Assembly (NCBI GenBank): GCA_008802785.1
Contig: VUYT01000001.1
Location: forward strand, 372,001 to 436,000
Source of the DNA: Symmetrospora coprosmae
Lineage: Eukaryota; Basidiomycota; Cystobasidiomycetes; Symmetrosporaceae
DNA: 64,000 nucleotides
Direction: 5' to 3'
Shown here: piece by piece, positions 45,752-56,482 of the stretch
How the letters are laid out: each line of letters begins with the position of its first letter
How positions within the stretch are numbered: the first letter of the stretch is position 1
Made by a program: the position numbers and the translations under genes
The notes under the pieces: model-generated
What the model was told of the DNA's origin: nothing
The model's database searches: none
Seen by the model: only the letters and a program-made list of their open reading frames with translations

Positions 45752-47863
45752 ATGCAACCCACCACCAATGGCTCGGGCTCAGCCTCGGGCTCGACCTACC
45801 TGGACCCAAAGTCGGCAAAGGACGTCCTGAACGAGTACAAGCGCCTCGATGGCCTCTCCTTGAAGGAGCTCATGGACTCGAGCAAGCACGGAGGCCTCAC
45901 CTACAACGATCTCATCGTGCTGGTGCGTTGCCGTTCAATCGTAGATGCCCAGATTGAACCCTGCTGACTCACCTGTCCCGTCCCCTTATCGTCCCTTGTC
46001 GCACCGCACGGCAGCCCGGCCACATTGACTTCTCCGCCAGCGCAGTCTCGACAGAGACGCGCATAACTCGGAATGTCTCGCTCAAGACCCCCTTCCTCTC
46101 GTCCCCCATGGACACCGTCACCGAGACTGAGACGGCTATCGCGATGGCGGTGGGTCGGTCTGCTTAGCCCTCTCGCATGCATGCACAAACAGAAACTAAT
46201 GCTTTCTGGACCATCTTGCGGACAGCTCCTCGGAGGCATTGGCGTCATCCACCACAACATGTCGGCCTCGCTGCAGGCAGAGATGGTCCGAAAAGTCAAG
46301 AAATACGAGAACGGCTTCATCACGGATCCAGTCTGCCTCAAGCCTGACGACACGGTCGCAGAAGTCCTCGAGATCAAAGAGCTGCATGGCTACTCGGGGA
46401 TTCCAATCACTGGTGCGTGTCCATCGCCTTCGTCTCTTCCTCCTCCCCCGCTCCCTATTTCTCTCATCCACCTCCAATGATGACAAATCTATACTAGCTG
46501 TTAACCTTCGTTCTACCGTACTACGAGTAACCTCGATGTGGACAACTTGAATCAATAACCTATGTCCACTGAGCATCCTCCCTCGCCTCCCTCCCTCTAT
46601 CCACCTGTCCCTCCTCCTCCTTTCCCCTGAGTGATGTACGCCGATGAAGCACGCGCTGACCATGGCATCTATGGCCTCGCCCTTCACACAGACACGGGCA
46701 AGCTCGGCGGCAAGCTCCTCGGCATTGTTACGGCCCGAGATGTCCAGTTCCGCTCGTCGGAAACATCAGTCTCGTCCGTCATGACAAAGCACCCGGATCT
46801 CGTCGTCGCCTCGCAGGGCATCACGCTCGAGGAGGCCAACACGGTTCTGCGCGACTCGAAGAAGGGCAAGCTGCCCCTCGTCGACGGCGAAGGCCGCCTC
46901 TCTGCCCTCCTCGCTCGTTCCGACCTCCTCAAGAACAAGGACTATCCGCTCGCATCCAAAGTGCCAGAGACAAAGCAACTCTTCTGCGCTGCGGCCATCG
47001 GGACGCGCGAGCACGACCGCGAGCGCCTCGCCCTGCTCGTCGAGGCTGGACTGGACGTTGTCATTCTCGACTCGTCTCAGGGCAACTCGTCGTATCAGAT
47101 TGAGATGATCCAGTGGATCAAAAAGACGTTCCCCAAGCTCGAGGTCATTGCCGGAAACGTCGTGACGCGTGAGCAGGCAGCAGAGCTCATCTTTGCGGGC
47201 GCAGATGGCCTCCGCGTCGGCATGGGCTCTGGCTCAATCTGCATCACCCAGGAGGTCACGGCCGTCGGCCGGCCACAGGGAACGGCCGTGTACGCCGTGT
47301 CTGAGTTCAGCAATCGCTTTGGCGTCCCCGTCATCGCTGACGGCGGCATTGGCAACGTCGGGCACATTGCCAAGGCGCTCGCCCTCGGTGCAAGCGCAGT
47401 CATGATGGGCGGCCTCCTCGCGGGGACGACCGAGTCGCCGGGAGAGTACTTTTACCACGAGGGCAAGCGCCTCAAGAAGTACAGAGGCATGGGCAGCATC
47501 GACGCCATGGAGCACCAGAAGGTCGAAAAGGGCAAGGGCGGCGCGTCCAAGGGCAAGAAGGCGACCAAGGACGCCGGGCTTGACAACGCCGCCACGAGCC
47601 GCTACTTTTCAGAGTCGGATGCCGTCAGGGTCGCGCAGGGCGTCACGGGCTCGGTTCAGGATAAAGGGAGCCTCAAAGTCTTTGTGCCGTACCTCTACAA
47701 CGGTCTCCAGCACTCGCTCCAGGACATGGGCATCCGCTCGCTCAAGGAGCTCCGTGCCGAGGCCGACAATGGCAATGTCCGATTCGAGCTCCGGACAGCG
47801 TCGGCACAGGCAGAAGGCAACGTGCACAACCTCGTCTCGTACGAGAAGAGGCTCTTTGGTTGA
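45752..47863 (+). CDS. IMD: IMP dehydrogenase
   Basis: Oxidises IMP to XMP with NAD, the rate-limiting step of GTP synthesis. The start at 45752 gives [18 protein letters not shown]. Exons join through [51 protein letters not shown] and [13 protein letters not shown]. The CBS module is partly in the next exon ([28 protein letters not shown]). A 279-nt intron (46413-46691), several times the local norm, leads to [17 protein letters not shown]. The catalytic loop cysteine is in [31 protein letters not shown] and the [12 protein letters not shown] flap follow. The C-terminus ends [14 protein letters not shown]. Five exons. The catalytic Cys and flap are intact. A Lys/Gly-rich insert ([14 protein letters not shown]) in the flap is longer than in many relatives. 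Confidence 0.94.
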
Positions 47864-48093
47864 GCGTGATCAAGCCTGTCTCTCTGATTTGCACACTGAT
47901 GCTAGATCTAGTATCGCTATGGGCGTCGTACTGCTGTTGTCATCTGTACTCTACACCTCCCCTATGCCTGAGCGAGCAGTGCATCGGAGCAGAAGGAAGC
48001 GAGGTCCTCCTATCTCTGTTACCGCTTCCGTCCCGACCGAACCGCTACTGTCCCACCAATGATGTCCAGTCTCCAGCGAGTGTACACAGCGTC
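47864..48093. other. Convergent 3' region
   Basis: 230 bp between IMP dehydrogenase and LRA3, which converge. No coding signal. Confidence 0.45.
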
Positions 48094-50043
48094 TCAGTGC
48101 ACGCCATTGCTGAAGACGGCTTTGCTGACCTGCGTCACGAGCTTGGGTGCCGGTGGGACGTACTCGGCCGAAGGCGTGAGCTTGACAGCAGGGTTGAGCG
48201 TCATTCCGAAACCGGGCTTGGTGTCATCGAGCACAAGCTTGCCGTCCACGGGGAGCGGCTCGTCCAGGAAGAGGTTGCCGAAGCACGGCATGACGCGCTT
48301 GCCTTCTGGGTCGGATGCGATGATCTCGCAGAAGGGGCTGTTCGTAAATGTCGCTGCGGGTGAGGCGAGGTTCAATGGCATGTTTCAGTGTCGCCCTACC
48401 TGCTCGCGACCTCCCAGCATGGATTTGGGAGCGGCGAGAGACGCACTTATGGGGTGGTAGGAGTATGGCCCGGATCCGTGCGGGACGACAGGCACGTCGT
48501 ACGCCGACGCCATTGCAGCGACTCGCATGAGCTCGGTCAGGCCACCGAGCCACATGACATCCGGCTGGATAATGTCGATGCTGCGGTCCGTAATGAGCTT
48601 CCGGAAGCCGTAACGCGTGTACTACGAGACGGTGACAGCAAGATCAACGGCACCCAACGGGTAAGCCATTTGAAATGAAGGGGAGATCGCAGTCTCTGGC
48701 TCAATGGCTTTTGCAGAAGGGAGGAGACTCACCTCATGCTCTCCGGTGGTCCACTTGACGGTCGGCAAAGCTTCCTTGAGCTGTCAGAGCGCAGCAGAGA
48801 TGCACTCAGACCACACGATATCCATCTCTGATCACTCTGCAGGTCAGCTTACCTTTCGATGCCCGTCCATGTCGCTCGGGTGCAGGCACTCTTCCCACCA
48901 GTTGATGTCGATGCCCTCATCCAGACACTTCTTGGCCAGCTCGATGGCATAGGAGACCGTGAGTGACATCCAGCAGTCGACCATGATGGGATAGTCCGGC
49001 CCGACAGACTCGCGGTGCGCCCGCAGGAACTCGACATTCTTGCGCAGACCAGTGTGACCTTCAGCTGGGCCGTATGGCAATGGCACCTTGGCCCCCCAGA
49101 AGCTAGGAGCAGCGATGAACAGCATAAGTAACACGGGCGGGCGGGTATAGCGAGACCTAGCTAGAGATCCGTCCACGCACCCCATCCGCTTGGCATTGGG
49201 TGGAGAAGGTCCCGTCATGTAGAACGGGATGTGCGTCTTTGTCTGTCCGCCAATCATCTTGTAGACAGGCTCATTGCGGATCTTGCCCAGCAGATCCCAT
49301 AGCGCAAGGTCCACGGCGGATATGGCAGCTACAGGCAGGCCCTTGCCGCTGCTGTAAAAGATGGACCTTCGGGAATCGAAAACGGCCGGCTCAGTGCCTT
49401 GAATTCCGGGCGAGACGAACGTGCCAACTGCGCTCCCGCACACACTCACGACCTGTACATCTGATCCCACATCTTGTTGATGTCTCGCGGGTCCTGTCCA
49501 ATGATGAAACGCGTAAAGTGCTGCTCGATGAGCCAACATGCGGGCTGTCCACCAAAGCTGAAGATGGCACAGCGTGAATCAGTAATCTTGCATTCGCGTC
49601 CGACCCTGTGTAGGCCTTTCGTAGTACAGGCAAGGCTCACCCAGTGGCAACGCCAATAGACCCATCGGAAGCGTAGATCTTGATGACAAGAGATCCTAGG
49701 ACGTCGATGCCGAATGATGTCTACATCGCGGGAAATGGCGCTTTTTCGTCAGCGCTCAGATCCGGTGAAAGAGCTGCAGTATAGGCTCTCACTCGGGACG
49801 CCTTGAAGTCCTCATAGCCAGACATTGGGGCTGATATCGGCCAAAGGTGGTCAGCGATAGCGGACGCGTTAGCCCGACCATTGCGTAGGTGAACGAACTG
49901 CTGATAGGGTTATCAAGGATCCAGTGTCCCCGCGCTTGTCTGTGGTAGTCTCCTCCGGCTCCTTCTCCTTCTGGAATATACGTTTCAAGCTTTATGATCA
50001 CTGGCCATGTCGAAGGTGAAGCTGCCGACCCGGATGGTACCAT
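48094..50043 (-). CDS. LRA3: L-rhamnonate dehydratase
   Basis: Enolase-superfamily enzyme that removes water from L-rhamnonate to give 2-keto-3-deoxy-L-rhamnonate. The N-terminal capping domain has KLETYIPEGEGAGGDYHRQA and GHWILDNPIS, then TPMSGYEDFKASR after splicing at AGCA|GTTCGT, TSFGIDVLGSLVIKIYASDG and INKMWDQMYRS. The barrel carries SAVDLALWDLLGKIRNEPVY, KVPLPYGPAEGH, the metal ligands in IMVDCW, INWWEECLHP and TGEHE, DIIQPDVMWLGGLTE, and the catalytic His in VVPHGSGPYSYH. The end is FLDEPLPVDGKLVLDDTKPG, then FGMTLNP. About eight exons. The first in-frame ATG near the family start is at 50043; the frame stays open to 50202. It is divergent from the cupin gene. This is the third enzyme of the nonphosphorylated L-rhamnose pathway. 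Confidence 0.92.
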
Positions 50044-50574
50044 GATGCTCGAAGCTGGGACGTCTGCCTTGATGAAGCAACTTGCTGATGGTTCGACGAT
50101 TATGCTCTCGCGGCGCACAGGCGTATCTGTACTGTCCACGGGTCCTCCTTGGTCCAGCTGATGTAGGTCGACCTTCAAGGATGATGAAACGAGTGCGTTC
50201 AATGTGCAAGCTGGAATACAAACATCGCAAACAGCACTGGTCCTTCAGCCTTTCTCTATCTCCACCGGCTGCCCGCTGCCGGCGGGATTGTCTCGCGGCA
50301 AAGATGCGCCGAACGTTCGCGACAATGTGGATGGCGCTTGCTGCTGAATGCCCCGACGGGAAATCACCCAATTGTCAATCTCCCGAAGTGGCTCGAGGAG
50401 GAACCAGCAACACTCACGGCGGACGAACAATGCCACTGACGGACAGCAGGGTCCTCTTGCTCTGAGCGCGCTGATGCCACTCCTGACATCACCCGTCTTC
50501 TCAGTGTCGCTCAAACAGCACATCCGGGGTCTGCCACAGTCGCCGTCCACTTCTTCTCAATTGACATCCTGACC
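50044..50574. promoter_or_regulatory. Divergent promoter, LRA3 / cupin gene
   Basis: 531 bp. Contains an inverted pair CCGGC-N8-GCCGG (50265-50282) and the palindrome CGAACGTTCG (50310-50319), whose CCGAACGTTC part recurs, inverted, upstream of the rhamnosidase gene. Part of this stretch stays open in the LRA3 frame, so the true LRA3 start could lie further out. Confidence 0.5.
50265..50282. promoter_or_regulatory. CCGGC-N8-GCCGG inverted repeat
   Basis: Inverted CGG/CCG triplets of the kind bound by dimeric Zn2Cys6 regulators, about 220 bp upstream of the LRA3 start and 290 bp upstream of the cupin start. A similar element with a 10-base spacer lies at 54773-54792. GC-rich DNA makes such pairs common, so this is tentative. 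Confidence 0.3.
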
Positions 50575-51114
50575 ATGCGAGAACCGCAGCGACGCATCGT
50601 GACTGGACATTCCGGTCCAACTGGCGCGTCACCCGGCGGGGAGCCGTCGGTTTCGTTGCCTTTCGATGACACCATCACGCCTACAACCATTGCCGGTCTC
50701 CCAGGCGCCTTCGCAAGCTCAGTGTGGGCGACGGTCAACCCACCGCCAGAGAGCGCCGAGTCCTCGGATCAGGATGGCGCACACCTCGCAGGAGGACAGC
50801 TAGTGGTGCAGAATGGCAGCAACTGCCGCGTAACAGATCTCGAGAACGGTGTTGAAGTGGGACTTCACCGGAGCGCAAGCGTAGACTACAACATCATTAC
50901 GGCAGGGAGAGCGTACCTGGTTCTGCCCGAATTCGATGAAACAGGAAAGATGACACTTCGGGAGACGCTGTGCCGGACGGGCGATGTCGTTGTGCAGAGA
51001 GGCACACTGCATGGCTGGAGAGCTGGGCCGGAGGGAGTTCGGTGGATTACGGTCATTCTCCCTGCTCAGCCAGCTATGGTGAATGGTCAATCTTTAGGCG
51101 ACGTTGCCTTGTAA
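50575..51114 (+). CDS. Small cupin-domain protein
   Basis: Single-exon gene coding for 179 residues. The cupin barrel covers about residues 70-165. Motif 1 is VGLHRSASVDYNIITAG (His98), where only one His of the usual HxH pair and an Asp in place of Glu are seen. Motif 2 is GDVVVQRGTLHGW (His146). The SASVDYNIITAG string is common among fungal cupin proteins of unknown role. With only two of four usual ligands visible, metal binding is doubtful. It is divergent from L-rhamnonate dehydratase and followed by the convergent Zn2Cys6 gene, so a role in rhamnose metabolism (for instance handling the lactone or keto acid) is possible but unproved. No signal peptide. Confidence 0.8.
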   Translation: MREPQRRIVTGHSGPTGASPGGEPSVSLPFDDTITPTTIAGLPGAFASSVWATVNPPPESAESSDQDGAHLAGGQLVVQNGSNCRVTDLENGVEVGLHRSASVDYNIITAGRAYLVLPEFDETGKMTLRETLCRTGDVVVQRGTLHGWRAGPEGVRWITVILPAQPAMVNGQSLGDVAL

Positions 51115-51896
51115 ACCAGAGCCGGAAGCGCGGTAGATTTCGAGGAGAACATCGCCACATTTTGTCCCGACATCGGTCGGAAACAAAGATCGCGCAGGCT
51201 CGACAATCACGAGGCATCGCGGCGAGGCTCTGCGAGCAGCAGACACTGCGCGGGGAGTAGCCGCCGCGGTGGAAGTTTTGGACGGAGAATGCGGATTTGC
51301 AGGCAGGCCATGGGAGAAGGAGAAAAGTAGAACACAGGAGGAAAGGATAAGCAGGCGAAAGCGAGAATACTAGTTACTCAGCCCTTGTTAGCCATGCGGG
51401 TCAGTATAGTTACGCAGATATGTGTGTCAGCCTCAACGACCCGGTCAGGAGAAGACCCCTGCCTTGCGTCCACCGCCCGACCTCCGTTGCTCCCTTTGTT
51501 CGCAGACCGAGGCTCCGAGTCTGCTCATCTGATTCTTCTTTCCACCATGGCAGATCTGTTCCTTCTCACAATCACGAAGCTCGTCACGACAAGCGCTGGT
51601 TACTTGGGTGAACGAATGCTACCAGCATGAATCGCCCCGTATGGCCTGGCGCCTTCTTTGCTGGAAGAAACGATACATAGCCGCCCTGCTCTTGGCTGGC
51701 ATCGGTGCTACTGCCGCTGGCCGTGTGACTTCCTGACTTTGCGAGATAGCCCGTTGTATTGAATGGCTTCTGCGATGCCTGCAGTTGCCAGGCTCCTTCT
51801 CGCCTCCGACTTCGGTCTGCGCCATGTCGAGGCCACAGCGGTGCATTCTGCTCAGCCCCTACTATAACGCCTCGACCTCTCCAAGCGGCTAACACA
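51115..51896. other. Convergent 3' region, cupin / Zn2Cys6 regulator
   Basis: 780 bp between convergent genes. It contains a purine-rich stretch near 51300-51365. Open frames lack family patterns; no supported gene. Confidence 0.5.
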
Positions 51897-54699
51897 TCAC
51901 ATAGATGTTGTGCTGTCGTGTGTCTCGAAGTCGAGGAAGAAGTTGCTGAGCGAAGGCATGTCGAACCATTGGTGGAGCTCGCCGAGCAGCGGCTGAACAG
52001 CCCAATTGGGCAGATTCGTCGAGTCGACTGGCTCGGCAGGCGTGATGAGGTTTTCTCCCACAGCTGAGTACGCCGTTTTGCGCATATCGAGCAAGACTAC
52101 AATAGCCTGGCTGACGGAATCTTGCGTTAGACCGGTCAAGCTCTTCTGCTGCCACTTAGAAAGAGCTCGTTCCAGCAGGGACGCGTATTGACCTGCCGCA
52201 GAAGGAAGAACCCAACCTTAGACTGGCACTTTGGCACGGGAGACAGCGGGAGCCACTCGTATGCGGACGGCTCGCGCTTGCTCTAGCGGATGAAGCTCAA
52301 GACTCACTCGCTAGTGGCCAGTAGGCAGCCAGTTCTCTCAGACACCCGATAAGAGCAAAGAAGTCATCTTGAGGCGGCGACTCGGTCGTGTAGCAGTGAA
52401 TGAACGCGACTCGCGAAGCGACCCTGTGAGACGCACAGGGGGCTTGCCAAGGTCAGCCCAAGACCAGCCAAAATGATTGCGTGACGGACGAGGTTCACTC
52501 ACCATATTGACCAGACCACGAAGGGAGACAATCTGCTAGCCGATTGCGTGTCTGTGATCTGTCTTGCAATCTTGCCCATTGTGCGAGTTGCATCCGTGCA
52601 GTCCGTGACGAACGGTTCTGCTGTCCCGCCACCACCGCCTGCTGCGGGGTATGCGAACCACGCATTGAGCTTGAGCAGGGTGGCACAGTACGTTGTTCGC
52701 TGGTACGAGCAATCATTGTCATCCCTGTCCGTCTAGCCGTGCGCTAAAAGCCGGGCGAGGACTCACGATGGCTATGATGAGCGGACCTGGATGGGCGCCG
52801 TACGGCATGTCATCAGACGTAAAAGCCAATGGCATGGCACCGTAGATCCGTTTCAGCGCCGCAACCAATTGCCTTGTGCGGTCCTTGACGTTCTCTAGTG
52901 CGCGAGCATCGGTCGCATCGAACTTTGAAGCATGCAGCGTATGCGCTCGCCCGAGGAGGTCGAGCAGACCGATCAAAGCCGCGAAGGGAGTGGTGGATTG
53001 TTCGTCCAGTCCTCCTAGGAAAGAACGGTGCAAAGGCGAGACAAAGTGTGGCGCGGGACTATTTGCATCGGCGGACCAGGGATCGCTTGCCTGCAATGGC
53101 ACGCAGACTTGACTCAGGCATGGTGGCTTCACCATATCGCATCTGTTCATTGCGAACACTCACATCGGGCAGGCGTCGTTTGACCTCGTAGTCTGAGATC
53201 GCAAAGTCCCTAGTCGACGGAGGGCGCAGTCAGCCAGGTCATGGTGAATATCTCCCGGATCGAGCAAAGGACAAGCAGCAGCTTACCAGCCCGTTGCGAC
53301 ACACGCATAACGATCGAGCAGGTAGATCATCCAGAAAAGGCGACGCCTTGTCTCCTGTTCCTGAGGATCGCTCGAAGGAGATAGGATGAAGAGGTGTCCA
53401 GAATTGGAGGCATCCGAGGCATCGTCTTCCTCCTTGGAGAGGCGCAGGTGGATCGCGCTCCGGGTAAGTAGGGCCAACAAACCCCAAGATTTCGGCGAAC
53501 TTCCACTACCGATGAGGTCCAGCACAATTATGGCAAGTGCCTGCAGCGACGCTATGCTGGTGGACTCGACGGCATGAAGTATGACGTGCTGCTTCGCAAC
53601 CGAATGGTAGTGCTTCTCCTGCGCCCGAAGGGCCGGGTCTTTCGAAAACCGCAGAGCGATTGCCACCATCGCGTAGACGGTCACAGGCCATGGTGGCTGC
53701 CACTCCTGCCGTGTACGTTTTGGTGGGATGATAGGCGCCCAAGGAGTGATGTGCTTGAAGAAGAGCTCGACTGTGTCCGAACGATTGGGCTGCATCAGCT
53801 GCATTCCGGAATCACATGATTCGACCTATGCACTCCTGTATAAGCTCACTCAAGTCTCGGACGATTTCATCTGGTGGAAGCTGTCTGGGGTCCGCAAAGG
53901 ACCTTGCACTGGCAGCTCCAGGACTGGGATCGCCATAGCCTGGACTCTGTTCAGTGAACCGGGCGAAGCCGGGCTGAGCCCCTGCAGCAGAGCCGAGGTT
54001 TTGTAGACTACCAGCTGCTGCAGCTTGGACAGAGGGGTCGTGATACGTAATCGAACCGGCGGACGGCACATTTGCCTGCAGAATCGAAGATGGCGTGCCC
54101 GTGAAGCCGGATGGACCGGTCCCATCGAAATTCTGACCGCTTGAGGCCATGCCGAACGGGAAGGTACTGTCTCCGCTAGAGTTGAGGCTCTCGCTGTAGC
54201 CTTGCGGGGCGAAACTGAAGGCCTCGTGGCCGCTCGCAGTCGAAGCCGAAGCCATGGCATTTGTGGATCCAGTCGCGGGAAGCAGGGAGGTGGAGGAGTG
54301 GCTCTGCCTGCGCCACTGTTCTAAGTCATGGATACGAGCCTCCAAGGTGGTGAGCTGGTCCACTTGCGCCTGTAGCGCATCAATCTTCTTCTGCATGGCC
54401 TCCCCAGCCCCAGCTCTGAGTCCAGGTTTTAGCCGAGAACGATATGCGCAGGTCGCGCCGCTCTTGATGCAGTTGGCGCAGGGTTCTCCGCCAGGACATT
54501 TGACGCGTCTATCTCGACAATGGTTGCAGGTGACCGAGCGCGGCCGGCCTGCCGTGGCGGATCCGATTTTCTGGGGCTCGGTCTCGTCCTCTTCGAGCGC
54601 CGTTGCTGGATCCCCGGATCCACTGCCCGTCGCCGTGCTCAATCTCCGACGCTTTCCGTTTGCACTGAACGCCGGTGCGCTATTGCTCTCCGTCGCCAT
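51897..54699 (-). CDS. Zn2Cys6 fungal transcription factor, likely rhamnose regulator
   Basis: Nuclear transcription factor of the fungal binuclear-cluster class. The zinc cluster is at residues 58-84: Cys58, 61, 68, 74, 77 and 84 (C-x2-C-x6-C-x5-C-x2-C-x6-C). A linker and a short coiled coil follow (MQKKIDALQAQVDQLTTLEA), then a Ser/Gly-rich region. The fungal-specific middle homology domain contains TVELFFKHITPWAPII, VTVYAMVAIALRFS and RRRLFWMIYLLDRYACVATG. The C-terminus ends FFLDFETHDSTTSM. About eight exons; joins in 52.1-53.2 kb are approximate. The start at MATESNSAPA is preferred over an upstream in-frame ATG at 54819. It is divergent from LRA1 (215 bp apart), and LRA3 is two genes away, so it plausibly controls the rhamnose genes, as TRC1 or RhaR do elsewhere. 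Orthology to those is not shown. Confidence 0.85.
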
Positions 54700-54914
54700 G
54701 GTTTTTCTTGTACTATGGTCCTTTCGGTGAAACAGGAAGGAAGAGGCGCCGAAGGGAAGAGGCAGCGGGGAACCGGCGGGAAGATGTGCCGGCCCGAATC
54801 GCGGTACTGCGAATGTCATCCATTTGTCTCGGTAGAGCCTGTGCAGCGCGCCTATAGCAGTAGTGCTATAGAAGATATCTTCCTCGGTTCCCCTTCAGCC
54901 TCGAGCTCGCCATC
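54700..54914. promoter_or_regulatory. Divergent promoter, Zn2Cys6 regulator / LRA1
   Basis: 215 bp shared between the regulator and the dehydrogenase. Contains CCGGC-N10-GCCGG (54773-54792) and a short palindrome-like TATAGCAGTAGTGCTATA at about 54852-54869. Confidence 0.5.
54773..54792. promoter_or_regulatory. CCGGC-N10-GCCGG inverted repeat
   Basis: Inverted CGG/CCG triplets in the LRA1 promoter, the same half-sites as at 50265-50282 but a spacer two bases longer. A candidate site for the adjacent Zn2Cys6 protein. Confidence 0.3.
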
Positions 54915-56030
54915 ATGACTTCTCACTTCCCAGCCGCAGATCCCGGGCTGGTCGGGTCAGGCCTGCTGTGAGCCAGCACGTCTTCGGAAGACGTCAATGA
55001 GGAGGCGCCGTGCTGACGCCAACGCGAACCCATTGGGCATCTCAGACTAGGCAAGGTCGCAATCTGTACAGGAGCTAGCCAGGGGATCGGGCGTGCCATT
55101 TGCCTGACGGCAGCCGCTCACGGCGCGGATGTGGTGGTTCATCATCTCGGCGAGTCGACGAGCGCCGCAGCAGACTCACTCGCGCAAGAGATAGAGGCGC
55201 TCGGAAGACGTGCAGTGACTATCAGCGGAGACATTGCGGACCCTGAAACAGCTGCAAGGGTGCGGTTCAGCCTGACGGGAAATGTCTACCCCGCTACCCG
55301 TACAACTGACCTAAGATAGGGGTCCTGCTCGCGCCCGCCAGATAGTCCAAACAGCCATAAAGGCGTTCGGAAGGATAGATGTGCTCTTCTCGAACGCTGG
55401 CATATGCCCTTTCCACGAGTTCCTCGACATGCCTAACGATCTGTGGAAGCGCGTGCAAGCCGTGAACCTGGACGGCAGCTTCTTTATCACCAAGGCAGTT
55501 GCAAACCAGATGGTCGCGCAAACCCCGCAAGGAGGAGCGATTGTAGCCATCTCTTCAATATCGGCTCTTGTGGGAGGGGCTCAGCAGACTCACTACACGC
55601 CCACCAAGGCCGGCATCAAGGTGCGTCGACGCGCGCGTAACTCGCTTTCAGATGACTTACAGTGCCCTTCCACTCTCAGTCCCTGATGGAGAGCTGCGCA
55701 ACAGCTCTGGGCAAGTACAAGATCCGCTGCAATTCCGTCCTGCCAGGGACCATCGAGACGCCCATCAATCAGGAGGATCTCGCAGATGTCGAAAAGAGGC
55801 GATACATGGAAGGGAGGGTCCCTCTTGGCCGACTTGGTGAGCCTTTTGACATTGCAGGTCCTGCAGTCTTCCTCGCCAGCGACTTGGCACGATACGGTTA
55901 GTCCAAAATCTATGCTTTGATAGGGTTCGAGAGGGTCGCGAAGCTGGCTGACTGACAGATGTTCGAGATGCCTCTAGTCACGGGCTCTTCCCTTCTCGTC
56001 GATGGTGGTGCACTCGTCAACCTGCAATGA
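54915..56030 (+). CDS. LRA1: L-rhamnose 1-dehydrogenase
   Basis: Short-chain dehydrogenase that oxidises L-rhamnose to L-rhamnono-lactone with NAD(P). Five exons. MTSHFPAADPGLVGSGL joins LLGKVAICTGASQGIGRAI (cofactor motif TGxxxGIG). Next is ADVVVHHLGES, VLFSNAGICPFHEFL (NAG motif), and ISSISALVGGAQQTHYTPTK, which holds the catalytic Ser and the YxxxK pair. SLMESCATALGKYKIRCN, SVLPGTIETPINQEDLAD, RYMEGRVPLGRLGEPFDI and LVDGGALVNLQ follow. These strings closely follow the Scheffersomyces stipitis LRA1 protein as I recall it, which makes the substrate call stronger than usual for this superfamily. The last acceptor (CCTCTAG) gives RYVTGSSLLVDGG. It shares a promoter with the Zn2Cys6 gene. Confidence 0.92.
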
Positions 56031-56482
56031 CCGACAGTGGATGGCGGATCAGAGCGCAGACCTGAAGCTTGAAGGCGCTCCCTCACTGACCCGCCGTTCG
56101 CGGACTAAGTGAGCCTGTCAGAGCCGGATGGAAGGGACTGCTGGATTGAAGCAGCGCAGGCGATCCACCCCTTCGAGGTACTTGGGCGGAGGACGCGGAG
56201 CGCAAGGAAGGATGGTAGCGAAGTAGGATGCGCCAACCATGAGAAGGAAGGGTCAGCTAGAAGCGAGAACAAGTAGCGAGTCAGCCTGCTGTAACGTCAG
56301 CGATTCTGTGCGGAACGCATGATGACCTCAACATGTCGGTTGCGCTCGAGCCTAGACGAGAAGTCGGCGACGTTCGTCGTATGTCCCAATTTGACAGCAG
56401 CGTGTCGGCAGAAAGCAAGCGGAATACGGGTACAACCACACGAGCACTGCAGGAGAGCCCAAGAAGAAAAAAACGTCCACCT
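56031..56482. other. Convergent 3' region, LRA1 / SNF2 gene
   Basis: 450 bp; nothing recognised beyond presumed transcription ends. Confidence 0.45.

Noticed and set aside
54700-54819. Upstream in-frame ATG for the Zn2Cys6 factor
   Set aside because: It would add a hydrophobic, Pro-rich leader of 40 residues inside a 215-bp promoter; the downstream MATES start gives a normal Zn2Cys6 N-terminus.
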